The translations under genes and the position numbers were made by a program. From Anaerolineales bacterium (lineage in GTDB: Bacteria > Chloroflexota > Anaerolineae > Anaerolineales > UBA6663), in assembly GCA_017999235.1 (NCBI GenBank), contig JAGOBN010000087.1, forward strand, positions 1 through 9,935: a stretch of 9,935 nt of DNA, given 5' to 3'. Position 1 is the first letter of the stretch, and each line of letters opens with the position of its first letter. Of this stretch, positions 1-7,129 are shown piece after piece. Under the pieces are notes generated by a model. It made no database searches and was not told the origin of the DNA. It saw nothing but the letters and a program-made list of their open reading frames with translations.

Positions 1-801
1 CTCCCGGACCGGGTGGCGGCCCTGGCCGAGCACGGCGCCCTGGCCGCCGGCTCGCCGGCGGAAGCCGCCGCCGGCGCCGACCTGATCATCTCCATGATCC
101 TGGACGACGCGGTGCTGGAAGCGGTGGCGCTCGGGCCGGACGGGGTGCTGCGCGGCGCGCGCGCCGGCGCCATCTACGCCGATATGAGCACGGTCTCGGC
201 CGCCATCTCCGCCCGCGTGGCGGCGGCGGCCGAAGCAGCCGGGGTGGCCTTCCTGCGCGCCAAGGTCTCCGGCAGCATCAAGCCGGCCACCGACGGCACC
301 CTGACCATCTTCGCCTCCGGCCCGCCGGCCGCGTATGAGCACTGCCAGGCGGCCTTCCGCGCCCTGGGCCAGCGCAGCTACTATGTCGGCGCCGGCGAGG
401 AGGCCATCTACCTCAAGCTGGTCCACAGCCTGATGGTGGGCCTGACGGCCGGCCTGGTGGGCGAGGCCCTGACCTTCGGCGAGCGCGGCGGCGTGGACTG
501 GAACCAAATGATCGACGTGCTCAACCACAGCGCGCTCAGCTCGCCGCTCTTCAACTATAAGGCGCCCCTGCTCACGGCGCGCGATTACGCCGCCCCGCAA
601 TCCACCGTGGACGTGGCCGCCAAGGACATTGACCTGGCCCTGGCCGACGCCAAACGGCTGAACATCCCCCTGCCCCTGACGGCGGTGACGCGCGAGCTGT
701 ACCGATCCATGCAGGCGCGCGGCGAGGGCGGCTTGGACTTTATCGGCATTGTGAAGGTCTTTGAGGCCCTGGCCGGCCTGGACGCGCCGGCCCCGCGCTA
801 G
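1..801 (+). CDS. NAD(P)-dependent beta-hydroxyacid dehydrogenase-like protein (3-HIBDH/6PGDH family), 5' partial
   Basis: The frame is open from base 1 to the TAG at 799-801, and the first visible residues already sit inside the Rossmann domain (SPAEAAAGADLIISMI), so roughly 40-45 N-terminal residues with the GxGxxG dinucleotide motif lie upstream. The family oxidises or reduces beta-hydroxyacids such as 3-hydroxyisobutyrate, tartronate semialdehyde or threonate with NAD(P), in the cytoplasm. Seen: DMSTVS after the Rossmann domain, the substrate-loop region VSGS...DGTLTI (265-306), the catalytic-Lys helix with Lys at 415-417, and the all-alpha C-terminal domain with the KDIDLALADA segment. 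Odd points: the usual DAPVSG reads RAKVSG here (256-273), and the Asn four residues after the catalytic Lys is Ser (427-429). These suggest a substrate different from the characterised members. The next gene starts 12 bases after the stop, so the two are probably co-transcribed. The family is certain; the exact reaction is not. Confidence 0.9.
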   Translation, partial: LPDRVAALAEHGALAAGSPAEAAAGADLIISMILDDAVLEAVALGPDGVLRGARAGAIYADMSTVSAAISARVAAAAEAAGVAFLRAKVSGSIKPATDGTLTIFASGPPAAYEHCQAAFRALGQRSYYVGAGEEAIYLKLVHSLMVGLTAGLVGEALTFGERGGVDWNQMIDVLNHSALSSPLFNYKAPLLTARDYAAPQSTVDVAAKDIDLALADAKRLNIPLPLTAVTRELYRSMQARGEGGLDFIGIVKVFEALAGLDAPAPR

Positions 802-813
802 TGAGAGTCCCGC

Positions 814-1797
814 ATGCGCTATGTCACTGTCCCCGGCACCGACCTGTCCGCTTCGGTGCTCTGCCTCGGCACCAACCGCTTCGGCAGCGAGCTGGACGCC
901 CGCGCCAGCTTCGCCCTGTTGGAGGCCTTCGTCGCGGACGGCGGCACCTTCATTGACACCGCCCACATCTACGCGGATTGGATCCCCAGCGCGCCCCGCA
1001 GCGCCAGCGAGAAGACCCTCGGCGCCTGGCTGCGGGCCAGCGGCCGGCGCGATCAGATCGTGCTGGCCACCAAGGGCGGCCACCCGGACCTGGCCGCCAT
1101 GCAGCGTTCGCGGCTCTCACGCGCCGCGCTGGAACAGGACGTGAACGCCAGCCTGGCCTGTCTGCAGACCGACCGGATTGACCTATACTGGCTGCATCGG
1201 GATGATCCAGCGCTGCCGGTGGGCGAAATTCTGGAAACCTTGAACGCCATTCAGCGCACCGGCAAGCTCCGGTATTTCGGCTGCTCCAACTGGCGCGCGC
1301 CGCGCCTGCGCGAGGCCCAGGCCTACGCCCAGGCCCACGGCCTGGCCGGCTTCGCGGCCAACCAGCCGCAGTGGAGCCTGGCCGCGCCCAACCGCGCCGC
1401 CCTCTCCGACCCGGAGCGGCTGGTGGTCTTCGACGCCGACGCCTACGCCTTCCATCAGGCCGCCGGCCTGGCCGTGGTGCCGTGGTCGGCGCAGGGCCAA
1501 GGCTATTTTGACAAGCTGGACCGGCTCGGCGCCGCCGGCCTGGCGGACGCCGACCGCCGGAAGTTCGACAGCGCCGCCAACCAGGCGCTTTATCCCCCGG
1601 TCAAGGCGCTGGCCCAGCGCTATGGCGTCTCGGTCGGCGCCATCGCCCTGAGCTATTTGCTCTCCCAGCCTTTCGCCGTGTATCCCGTCATCGGCCCGCG
1701 CACCGTGGAACAGTGGCGGGCCAGCCTGCCGGCCCTGACCGTGTCGCTGACGCCCGCCGATCTAGCCGCGCTGCCGTCCACCCCGCCGGCCGCCTGA
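814..1797 (+). CDS. Aldo/keto reductase
   Basis: A complete 327-residue protein, a usual length for the family. It is an NAD(P)H-linked (beta/alpha)8-barrel enzyme that interconverts carbonyls and alcohols. The catalytic tetrad is visible: Asp48 and Tyr53 in FIDTAHIY, Lys87 in LATKGG and His128 in YWLHRDD. GCSNW (156-160) is the usual strand-5 segment, and IGPRT (293-297) fits the cofactor-binding loop near the C terminus. The WSAQGQGYF stretch (224-232) resembles the 'ysPLarG' region of bacterial AKRs. The ATG at 814 is 12 bases after the upstream stop, with a modest GTGAGAG ahead of it, and it gives a standard AKR N terminus (VPGTDLSASVLCLGTNRFG). Within the cluster it could reduce or oxidise a sugar, polyol or aldehyde intermediate. 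Substrate and cofactor preference cannot be told from the sequence. Confidence 0.93.
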   Translation: MRYVTVPGTDLSASVLCLGTNRFGSELDARASFALLEAFVADGGTFIDTAHIYADWIPSAPRSASEKTLGAWLRASGRRDQIVLATKGGHPDLAAMQRSRLSRAALEQDVNASLACLQTDRIDLYWLHRDDPALPVGEILETLNAIQRTGKLRYFGCSNWRAPRLREAQAYAQAHGLAGFAANQPQWSLAAPNRAALSDPERLVVFDADAYAFHQAAGLAVVPWSAQGQGYFDKLDRLGAAGLADADRRKFDSAANQALYPPVKALAQRYGVSVGAIALSYLLSQPFAVYPVIGPRTVEQWRASLPALTVSLTPADLAALPSTPPAA

Positions 1798-1810
1798 GCC
1801 GGCTGTCTTT

Positions 1811-1816
1811 AAGGAG
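1811..1816 (+). promoter_or_regulatory. Ribosome binding site for the tandem SnoaL-like gene
   Basis: AAGGAG lies 5 bases before the ATG at 1822. It is one of the clearest Shine-Dalgarno sequences in the window and decides this start. Most other genes in the operon have weaker sites or rely on translational coupling. Confidence 0.8.
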
Positions 1817-1821
1817 CCCCC

Positions 1822-2910
1822 ATGCCCGAACTGCCCATCACCGACATCGGCCACGCTCAGCCCGATATCAGCCGCCTCATGGCGCCCGGCGCCGAGAAGC
1901 GCCAGAGCATGCGCGGCTTCGATCCGGATTACGTGGACATCGTGGATTACATCGTCCGCTGCACGCACAAGATCTGGGAAGAGGGCGGCATCGGCCTGAT
2001 CTACAGCCACTATCAGCACAATTCCGTCATCCACACCTCGGACGGGCTGACCTACGGCCGGGACAAGGTCATCGCCGACTCGCTCCGCACCATGGCCGCC
2101 TTCCCCGATATCCGGCTCTTCTCCGACGACGTGATCTGGAGCGGCAACGACGTGGACGGCTTCCACTCCTCGCACCGCATCGGCTGGGTGGGCCACAACA
2201 CCGGCTACAGCCTGTACGGGCCGCCCACCGGCCGGCGCGTGATGCGCTACGGCATCGCCCACTGTTTTGTCAAAGAGAACCGCGTGGTGGAGGAGTGGAT
2301 CTGCCGCGACGAGCTGGCGCTGATCCGGCAATTGGGCTTTGACGAGCACGCTTTGGCGCGCCAGTTCGCGGAAGATGAAGCCGCCGCCGGCCTGCGGACC
2401 ACCACCCCCCTCGGCCGCGGCGAAGTGGCCCGGCTGGCCGGCCAGACCATGCCCGCAGTCTTGGCCCCTAAGCCGGCCACCGGCCGCTTTGACGTGGAGG
2501 ACTTCACGCGCCGCGCCTTCCACGACCTGTGGAACTGGCGGCTGCTGAACCGCATCAACGAAATCTACGCGCCCAACTACGTCTGCCGCACGTCCTCCAA
2601 CCGCTCGCTCTACGGCCGGGGCGATTACAAGGCCTATGTGCTCGGCTTCATGGCCGCCTTCCCGGACCTGGCGCTGGATATCGACCACCTCTGCTGGCTC
2701 GGCGACGATGAGCAGGGCTACCGGGTGGCGACCCGCTGGACCCTGCAGGGCACGCACCGCGGCCCCGGCGTGTGGGGCAAGCCCTCCGGCCAGCGCATCC
2801 GCCTGATCGGCATCACGCACCAGCTCATCCAGAACGGCCAGTTTGTGCGCGAGTGGACGGCGTTTGACGAGTTCGCGCTGATGAAGCAGTTCTACGCGCC
2901 TCTCGCCTGA
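1822..2910 (+). CDS. Tandem SnoaL-like / NTF2-fold protein
   Basis: A complete 362-residue protein made of two diverged copies of a SnoaL/NTF2-like alpha+beta cone domain, roughly residues 40-175 and 225-358. The copies match each other in order: HKIWEE / HDLWNW, NSVIHTSDGLTYGRD / NYVCRTSSNRSLYGRGD, MAAFPDIRL / MAAFPDLAL, GIAHCFVKENRVVEEW / GITHQLIQNGQFVREW, then DELALIRQ / DEFALMKQ. SnoaL-like domains include polyketide cyclases, isomerases, dehydratases and many proteins of unknown role. The residues that would name a reaction cannot be assigned here. No signal peptide or membrane segment is apparent, so it is probably cytoplasmic. It sits between the aldo/keto reductase (24 bases upstream) and the kinase (5 bases downstream), so it probably belongs to the same pathway, perhaps as an isomerase, lactonase-like or dehydratase-like step. 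That role is only an inference. Confidence 0.85.
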   Translation: MPELPITDIGHAQPDISRLMAPGAEKRQSMRGFDPDYVDIVDYIVRCTHKIWEEGGIGLIYSHYQHNSVIHTSDGLTYGRDKVIADSLRTMAAFPDIRLFSDDVIWSGNDVDGFHSSHRIGWVGHNTGYSLYGPPTGRRVMRYGIAHCFVKENRVVEEWICRDELALIRQLGFDEHALARQFAEDEAAAGLRTTTPLGRGEVARLAGQTMPAVLAPKPATGRFDVEDFTRRAFHDLWNWRLLNRINEIYAPNYVCRTSSNRSLYGRGDYKAYVLGFMAAFPDLALDIDHLCWLGDDEQGYRVATRWTLQGTHRGPGVWGKPSGQRIRLIGITHQLIQNGQFVREWTAFDEFALMKQFYAPLA

Positions 2911-2915
2911 CGGCC

Positions 2916-4379
2916 ATGCCATACATCCTGGGCGTTGATCAAGGCACCACGCAGACCACGGCCGTCATCCTGGATGAAACCGGGCGGCTGGTGGCCAAAA
3001 ATTCGGCCCAGGTGCCGGCGCGCTTCCCCCAGCCCGGCTGGGTGGAGCAGGACCCGTGGGACATCGTGCGGACGGTCAAAGACGCCGCCGGCCCGCTGAT
3101 CGAGCGCTTCGCGCCGGCCGCCGTCGGCTTCGACAACCAGGGCGAGACCTTTCTGCTGTGGGACGCCGCCACGGGCCAGCCGCTGACGCCCGCCATCGTC
3201 TGGCAGGATAAGCGCGCGGCGGCGGTCTGCGAGCGTCTGGCCGGCCAGGTGGATCAGGCCAAGCTGCGGCGCGTCACCGGCCTGCTGCTGGACAGCTACT
3301 TTTCCGCGCCCAAGCTGAAGTATGTGCTGGACAATGACCCGGCGGTGCGGGCGGCCGTCGAACAGGGGACGGCGCGCTTCGGCACCACCGAGACCTGGAC
3401 GATCTGGAACCTGACCGGCGGCCGGCTGCACATCACCGATCCGTCAACGGCCTCGCGGACGCTGTTCTTTGATGTCAACCGCTTCGCGTGGGATGACGAG
3501 CTGATCGCCCTGTTTGATGCGCGGCGCGAGCTGTTCCCGACCGTGGCGCCGTCCGCCGGCTACGCCGGCGACCTGGATTTTGGGACCGGCCGGCCTCTGC
3601 CCTTGCACGCCTTGCTGGTGGATCAGCAGGCCGCGCTCTTCGGGCAGGCGTGCTTCGCGCCCGGCGAGATGAAATGCTCGTTCGGCACCGGCAGCTTTTT
3701 GCTCATGAACATCGGGAGCGAAATGCGGCTCTCGTCCCACGGGCTGCTGACAACCGTGGCCTGGCAGTTCGGGGATCAGACGGCCTACGCCCTGGACGGC
3801 GGCATCTTCGTCACCGGCGCGGCCGTGCAGTGGCTGGCGGAGAGCTTGAAGCTGATCCCGGACCCCGCCGCCAGCGCGGAAGCGGCGGCGCGGTCCACCG
3901 ACCAGGACGTGGTGTTTGTGCCGGCCCTGCAAGGGCTGGCCGCCCCGCACTGGCTGGCCGAGGCGCGCGGCACGCTCTTCGGGCTGAGCCGCGGCACCGG
4001 GCCGGCCGATATCGCCCGCGCCACGCTGGACGGCATCGCCTGCCGCGTGTACGAGGTGGTGACGGCCATGGCCCAGGACGCCGGCCGCGCGCCCGCCCAC
4101 CTGAAAGTGGACGGCGGGCCGACCGGCAACGCTTATCTCATGCAGGCGATTGCGGATTTGCTGCAGATTGAGGTCCGGGTGGCGGCGGCGCGCGAAGCCA
4201 CCGCGATGGGCGTGGCCCAACTGGCCGCGCACTCCGCGCTGGGCTTGTCGTTGGCGGCGCTCGCCGAACGCTGGCAGGCCGAAGCCGTCTACCAGCCCCG
4301 GATGAATGCGCCGGAACGCCAGCGCCGGCTGGACCGCTGGGCGCGGGCGTTGGCGGCGGTGAGGGTCTTCCATGCCTGA
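2916..4379 (+). CDS. FGGY-family carbohydrate/polyol kinase, glycerol-kinase-like
   Basis: A complete 487-residue ATP-dependent kinase, close to the usual length of glycerol kinase (about 500). Seen: the N-terminal phosphate-1 motif with Asp8 in GVDQGTTQTT; FPQPGWVEQDPWDI (37-50); DSYFS (126-130), whose Tyr matches the glycerol-contacting Tyr of E. coli GlpK; VDQQAALFGQ (235-244), whose Asp236 matches the catalytic base; GTGSF (257-261); and the C-terminal FGGY segments GLAAPHW...ARGTLFGL (340-357) and DGGPTGNAYLMQ (399-410). The substrate-loop motif is NQGET (74-78) where glycerol kinases have NQRET, so the Arg that contacts glycerol is Gly76. The GGTR loop that binds fructose-1,6-bisphosphate in E. 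coli GlpK is also absent (around 215-232). The gene starts 5 bases after the previous stop with no clear Shine-Dalgarno, which suggests translational coupling. It overlaps the FAD dehydrogenase gene by 8 bases, so kinase and dehydrogenase probably act in sequence. The substrate is glycerol or another polyol such as erythritol. Confidence 0.9.
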   Translation: MPYILGVDQGTTQTTAVILDETGRLVAKNSAQVPARFPQPGWVEQDPWDIVRTVKDAAGPLIERFAPAAVGFDNQGETFLLWDAATGQPLTPAIVWQDKRAAAVCERLAGQVDQAKLRRVTGLLLDSYFSAPKLKYVLDNDPAVRAAVEQGTARFGTTETWTIWNLTGGRLHITDPSTASRTLFFDVNRFAWDDELIALFDARRELFPTVAPSAGYAGDLDFGTGRPLPLHALLVDQQAALFGQACFAPGEMKCSFGTGSFLLMNIGSEMRLSSHGLLTTVAWQFGDQTAYALDGGIFVTGAAVQWLAESLKLIPDPAASAEAAARSTDQDVVFVPALQGLAAPHWLAEARGTLFGLSRGTGPADIARATLDGIACRVYEVVTAMAQDAGRAPAHLKVDGGPTGNAYLMQAIADLLQIEVRVAAAREATAMGVAQLAAHSALGLSLAALAERWQAEAVYQPRMNAPERQRRLDRWARALAAVRVFHA

Positions 4380-5781
4380 ACCGATTTTCGAAGTCGCCGT
4401 CATTGGGGCGGGGGTGGTGGGGACCGCCATCGCGCGCGAGCTGGCCCAATACGAAGTGAGCTGCGTCTTGGTGGAGGCCGGCCCCGATGTGGGCATGGGC
4501 ACCTCCAAGGCCAGCACCGCCATCTGGCACACCGGCTTTGACGCCAAACCCGGCACGCTGGAAGCGCGCCTGATGCGCCGCAGTTATGCGCTGATGGAGG
4601 CCTTCCTGCCGGCGGCCAATATCCCGGTGGAACGCCTCGGCGCCCTGCTGGTGGCCTGGACTGACGAGCAGTTGCAGGCGCTGCCGGCCCTGCTCGCCAA
4701 AGCCCACCAGAACGGCGTCACCGAGGTGCGCGCGGTCACGGTGGAGGAAATCTACCAGCGCGAGCCGCATCTCGGCCCCGGCGCGCTGGGCGGCCTGCTG
4801 GTGCCGGGCGAGGGCATCCTGTGCACTTACTCCGTCCCGCTGGCCTGCGCCATGCAGGCGGTGGTTAACGGCGTCACCCTGCGGCTCAATCATCCCGTGG
4901 AGCACGCGAGCCGCGAAGACGGGGTCTACCATCTGGAAGGGAGCGGCGGCGGCGTGCGCGCCCGGTACGTGGTCAACGCCGCCGGCCTGCACTCCGACAC
5001 CATCGACCGGCTCTTCGGCCATCACGATTTCACCGTCACGCCGCGGCGCGGCGAGCTGATCGTCTTCGACAAGCTCGCCCGGCCGCTGGTTCAGCACGTG
5101 CTGCTGCCGGTCCCCACCGCCACCACCAAGGGCGTGCTGATCAGCCCGACGGTTTACGGCAACATCCTGCTCGGCCCGACGGCCGAGGACCTGCCCGACA
5201 AGACCGAGACCGGGACCAGCGCCAAAGGGCTGGCCATGCTGCTGGATAAAGGCCGGATGATTCTCCCGGAGCTGTTGGCCGAGGAAGTGACGGCCCTGTA
5301 CGCGGGCCTGCGCGCGGCCACCGAGCACAGCGAGTATCAGGTCCGCCTCCACGCCGACCAGCGCTACCTGTGCGTGGGCGGCATCCGCTCCACCGGGGTA
5401 TCGTCCGCGCTGGGGCTGGCCGAACACGCCGTGGCTTTGCTGGCCGAGGCCGGCCTCCCGCTCCAGCCCAAGGCCGAGTTCCAGCCCGTCCGCCTGCCCA
5501 CCATTGCCGAGGCCGGCGAGCGCGCTTACCAGTCCCCGGCCCAGATCGCGGCCAACCCGGATTACGGACGCCTAGTGTGCTTCTGCGAGCGCGTGACGCT
5601 GGGCGAAATCCAGGACGCCTTGCGCGCCCCCATCCCCGCCCGCACGCTGGACGGCCTGCGCCGGCGCACGCGGGCGCTGCAAGGGCGCTGTCAGGGCTTC
5701 AACTGTCTCGGGGCCGTGGTCGCCCTGCTGGCCGGCGAGACCGGGCAACCGCCGGCCCGCCTGATGCATTTGGAAGAGTGA
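4372..5781 (+). CDS. GlpA-type FAD-dependent dehydrogenase with C-terminal BFD-like [2Fe-2S] domain
   Basis: A complete 469-residue protein of the DAO/glycerol-3-phosphate dehydrogenase fold. The N terminus carries the FAD-binding VAVIGAGVVGTAIARELA (GxGxxG at 12-17) with an acidic end of strand 2 (LVEAG). STAIWHTGFDAKPGT (48-62) and RYLCVGGIRSTGVSSALGLAEH (331-352) are typical of GlpA/LhgO-like oxidases. The C-terminal ~70 residues hold CFC (Cys403, Cys405) and CQGFNC (Cys440, Cys445), the four-Cys pattern of the BFD-like [2Fe-2S] domain found at the end of anaerobic glycerol-3-phosphate dehydrogenases. The likely reaction is oxidation of a polyol phosphate made by the kinase, with electrons passed through FAD and the iron-sulfur cluster. 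The start overlaps the kinase stop (ATGCCTGA), with GGTGAGGG (4358-4365) as its ribosome site. Glycerol 3-phosphate is the default substrate; another phosphorylated polyol or a 2-hydroxyacid is possible. Confidence 0.9.
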   Translation: MPEPIFEVAVIGAGVVGTAIARELAQYEVSCVLVEAGPDVGMGTSKASTAIWHTGFDAKPGTLEARLMRRSYALMEAFLPAANIPVERLGALLVAWTDEQLQALPALLAKAHQNGVTEVRAVTVEEIYQREPHLGPGALGGLLVPGEGILCTYSVPLACAMQAVVNGVTLRLNHPVEHASREDGVYHLEGSGGGVRARYVVNAAGLHSDTIDRLFGHHDFTVTPRRGELIVFDKLARPLVQHVLLPVPTATTKGVLISPTVYGNILLGPTAEDLPDKTETGTSAKGLAMLLDKGRMILPELLAEEVTALYAGLRAATEHSEYQVRLHADQRYLCVGGIRSTGVSSALGLAEHAVALLAEAGLPLQPKAEFQPVRLPTIAEAGERAYQSPAQIAANPDYGRLVCFCERVTLGEIQDALRAPIPARTLDGLRRRTRALQGRCQGFNCLGAVVALLAGETGQPPARLMHLEE

Positions 5782-5791
5782 GCGCGCCGCC

Positions 5792-7051
5792 ATGCCAACC
5801 ACCCACACGGATGTCTTAATCATCGGCGCCGGCCCGGCCGGCCTGGCGGCGGCTGTGGAGCTCAAGCGCCAGGGCGTGCGCGATCTGCTGGTGGTGGAGC
5901 GCGAGGCAGAAGCGGGCGGCCTCCCGCGCCTGTGCGATCACCTCGGCTTCGGCTGGCCGGACCTGCGGCGCGTCTTTTCCGGCCCCGGCTATGCCCGGCA
6001 TTATCGCGGCTTGGCGCAAGCGGCCGGCGTGGCGATCCGCCCGCAGACGGCCGTCACCGGCTGGGCCGGCCCCACCGCCGTGACCTACACCAGCCCGGAG
6101 GGCCTGGGCGAGATCGCAGCGCGCACGGTCCTCTTGGCCACCGGCTGCCGCGAGCGCCCGCGCGCCGCCCGGCTGGTGCCGGGCAGCCGGCCGGCCGGGG
6201 TGTTCACCACCGGCTCCCTCCAGCGCTTCGTGCATGAACAGCATCTGCCGGTCGGCCGGCGGGCCGTCATCGTCGGCGCGGAATTGGTGAGCCTCTCCGC
6301 GCTGCTGACCCTGCGGCAGGCCGGCACGGCCACCGTGGCCTTCCTGGATGAGCAGCCGCGCCCGCAGCTGTATTTCCCCTATAACGTCGCCCAACTGGTG
6401 CTGGCCGACGGGCTGTACCAAACGCCGGTCTTGAGCCGGGTCCAGGTCACGGCCATTCTGGGGCGCCCGCGGGTGGAGGCCGTGGAAGCCACCCACCTCG
6501 ACACGGGCCGGGTGGAGCGGATCGCCTGTGACACCGTGGTCTTCACCGGCGGCTGGATCCCCGAGCACGAACTGGCCCGGCTGGGCGGCTTGGCCATGGA
6601 CCCCGGCACGCGCGGCCCGCGGCTGGACGGCGCCTTCCGCACCTCGCGGCCCGGCGTGTTCGCGGCCGGCAATCTGCTGCGCGGGGCCGAGACCGCCGGC
6701 CTGAGCGCGCTGGAGGGCCGGCGCGCGGCCGGCCAGATGGTTGAATTCCTGCGCGGCCAGGCGTGGCCGGCGCCCGGTCTGCCGATCACGGTGGAAGCGC
6801 CGCTGAGCTGGATTTGCCCCAACCTGTTCGACCCGGCCGCGCCCCTGGCCGGCCTGCGCTTCCGCAGCGCGGCCTTTCGGGAGCGGGTGCGGGTGAGCGT
6901 GTATCAGGGCGAGCGCCGGCTGCAAACCCAGCGCTTTCGCCAATTAGTTGTCAACGACTCGCTGGCGCTCGACCCGGCCGGCCTGCACCAGGCGGACCCG
7001 GCCGGCGCCGCGCTCCGGGTGGTCGTCGAGCCCGCGCCGGGGCGCGGGTAA
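5792..7051 (+). CDS. FAD-dependent pyridine-nucleotide-disulphide-type oxidoreductase
   Basis: A complete 419-residue flavoprotein, 10 bases after the GlpA-type gene. Seen: FAD-binding VLIIGAGPAGLAAAVEL (GxGxxG at 12-17), GGLPRLCDHLGFGW (42-55), LLATGCRERPRAAR (114-127), a second Rossmann segment AVIVGAELVSLSALLTL (158-174) and the C-terminal flavin motif GVFAAGNLLRGAETAG (288-303). A beta-rich tail (about 330-415, from PLSWICPNLF) follows. The second dinucleotide motif is degenerate, GAELVS instead of GxGxxG. By analogy with operons that pair a GlpA-type subunit with a flavoprotein of this kind, including those of anaerobes such as Thermotoga and the HcnB/opine-oxidase relatives, it likely forms a complex with its neighbour and carries electrons from the substrate-oxidising subunit to NAD(P) or another acceptor. 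Those anaerobe operons often add a small DUF1667 protein, and none is present here. Confidence 0.85.
   Translation: MPTTHTDVLIIGAGPAGLAAAVELKRQGVRDLLVVEREAEAGGLPRLCDHLGFGWPDLRRVFSGPGYARHYRGLAQAAGVAIRPQTAVTGWAGPTAVTYTSPEGLGEIAARTVLLATGCRERPRAARLVPGSRPAGVFTTGSLQRFVHEQHLPVGRRAVIVGAELVSLSALLTLRQAGTATVAFLDEQPRPQLYFPYNVAQLVLADGLYQTPVLSRVQVTAILGRPRVEAVEATHLDTGRVERIACDTVVFTGGWIPEHELARLGGLAMDPGTRGPRLDGAFRTSRPGVFAAGNLLRGAETAGLSALEGRRAAGQMVEFLRGQAWPAPGLPITVEAPLSWICPNLFDPAAPLAGLRFRSAAFRERVRVSVYQGERRLQTQRFRQLVVNDSLALDPAGLHQADPAGAALRVVVEPAPGRG
7031..7048 (+). terminator. Possible hairpin at the 3' end of the FAD oxidoreductase gene
   Basis: CCCGCGCC (7031-7038) and GGCGCGGG (7041-7048) are perfect inverted repeats just before the TAA at 7049-7051; a realistic fold is a 7-bp stem with a 4-base loop. 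No T run follows, so it is not a standard intrinsic terminator. It could pause or stabilise the transcript end, or simply reflect Pro/Ala/Gly/Arg codons in GC-rich DNA. Confidence 0.25.
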
Positions 7052-7129
7052 GTGTTGAACCATGTCGCGCTGCGACCGCAGCGGTTTCAGTCCGTTACCA
7101 AACACCTTTTCCTAGTCTAGGAGACTCCC
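7052..7129 (+). other. Intergenic region before the HisD-like gene
   Basis: This is the first gap above 25 bases in the cluster. It contains a 6-bp stem, CGCTGC (7068-7073) with GCAGCG (7078-7083) around a GACC loop, then a relatively AT-rich stretch (about 7085-7115), then a CTAG-rich palindrome and the ribosome site. No convincing -35/-10 pair could be picked out. The composition change and palindromes make it a plausible place for an internal promoter or control site. Confidence 0.45.
7111..7121 (+). promoter_or_regulatory. Palindrome CCTAGTCTAGG overlapping the HisD-like ribosome site
   Basis: This is a perfect 5-1-5 inverted repeat with two CTAG tetramers. Its right arm runs into AGGAG (7119-7123), the Shine-Dalgarno sequence 6 bases before the ATG at 7130. 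It could be an operator, or a small RNA fold that hides the ribosome site. It could also be chance, since the arms are short. Confidence 0.4.

Noticed and set aside
13..15. GTG at 13 as the start of the first gene.
   Set aside because: The frame is open to base 1, the residues before it fit the family, and starting here would lose the GxGxxG dinucleotide-binding motif. The real start lies outside the window.
1762..2922. Long minus-strand open frames opposite the SnoaL-like and other genes (also around 3444-4556, 4138-5427, 5816-6943, 7175-8209).
   Set aside because: They mirror plus-strand genes with clear family motifs. Their translations are low-complexity and rich in His, Gly, Arg and Gln, as expected from the antisense of GC-rich codons, and show no domain motifs.
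7052..7120. Two short open frames in the gap before the HisD-like gene (GTG at 7052, ATG at 7062) as a leader peptide for attenuation.
   Set aside because: Neither has a good ribosome site or a run of His codons, and no terminator/antiterminator pair follows. Their stops fall in the CTAG palindrome only because CTAG contains TAG.
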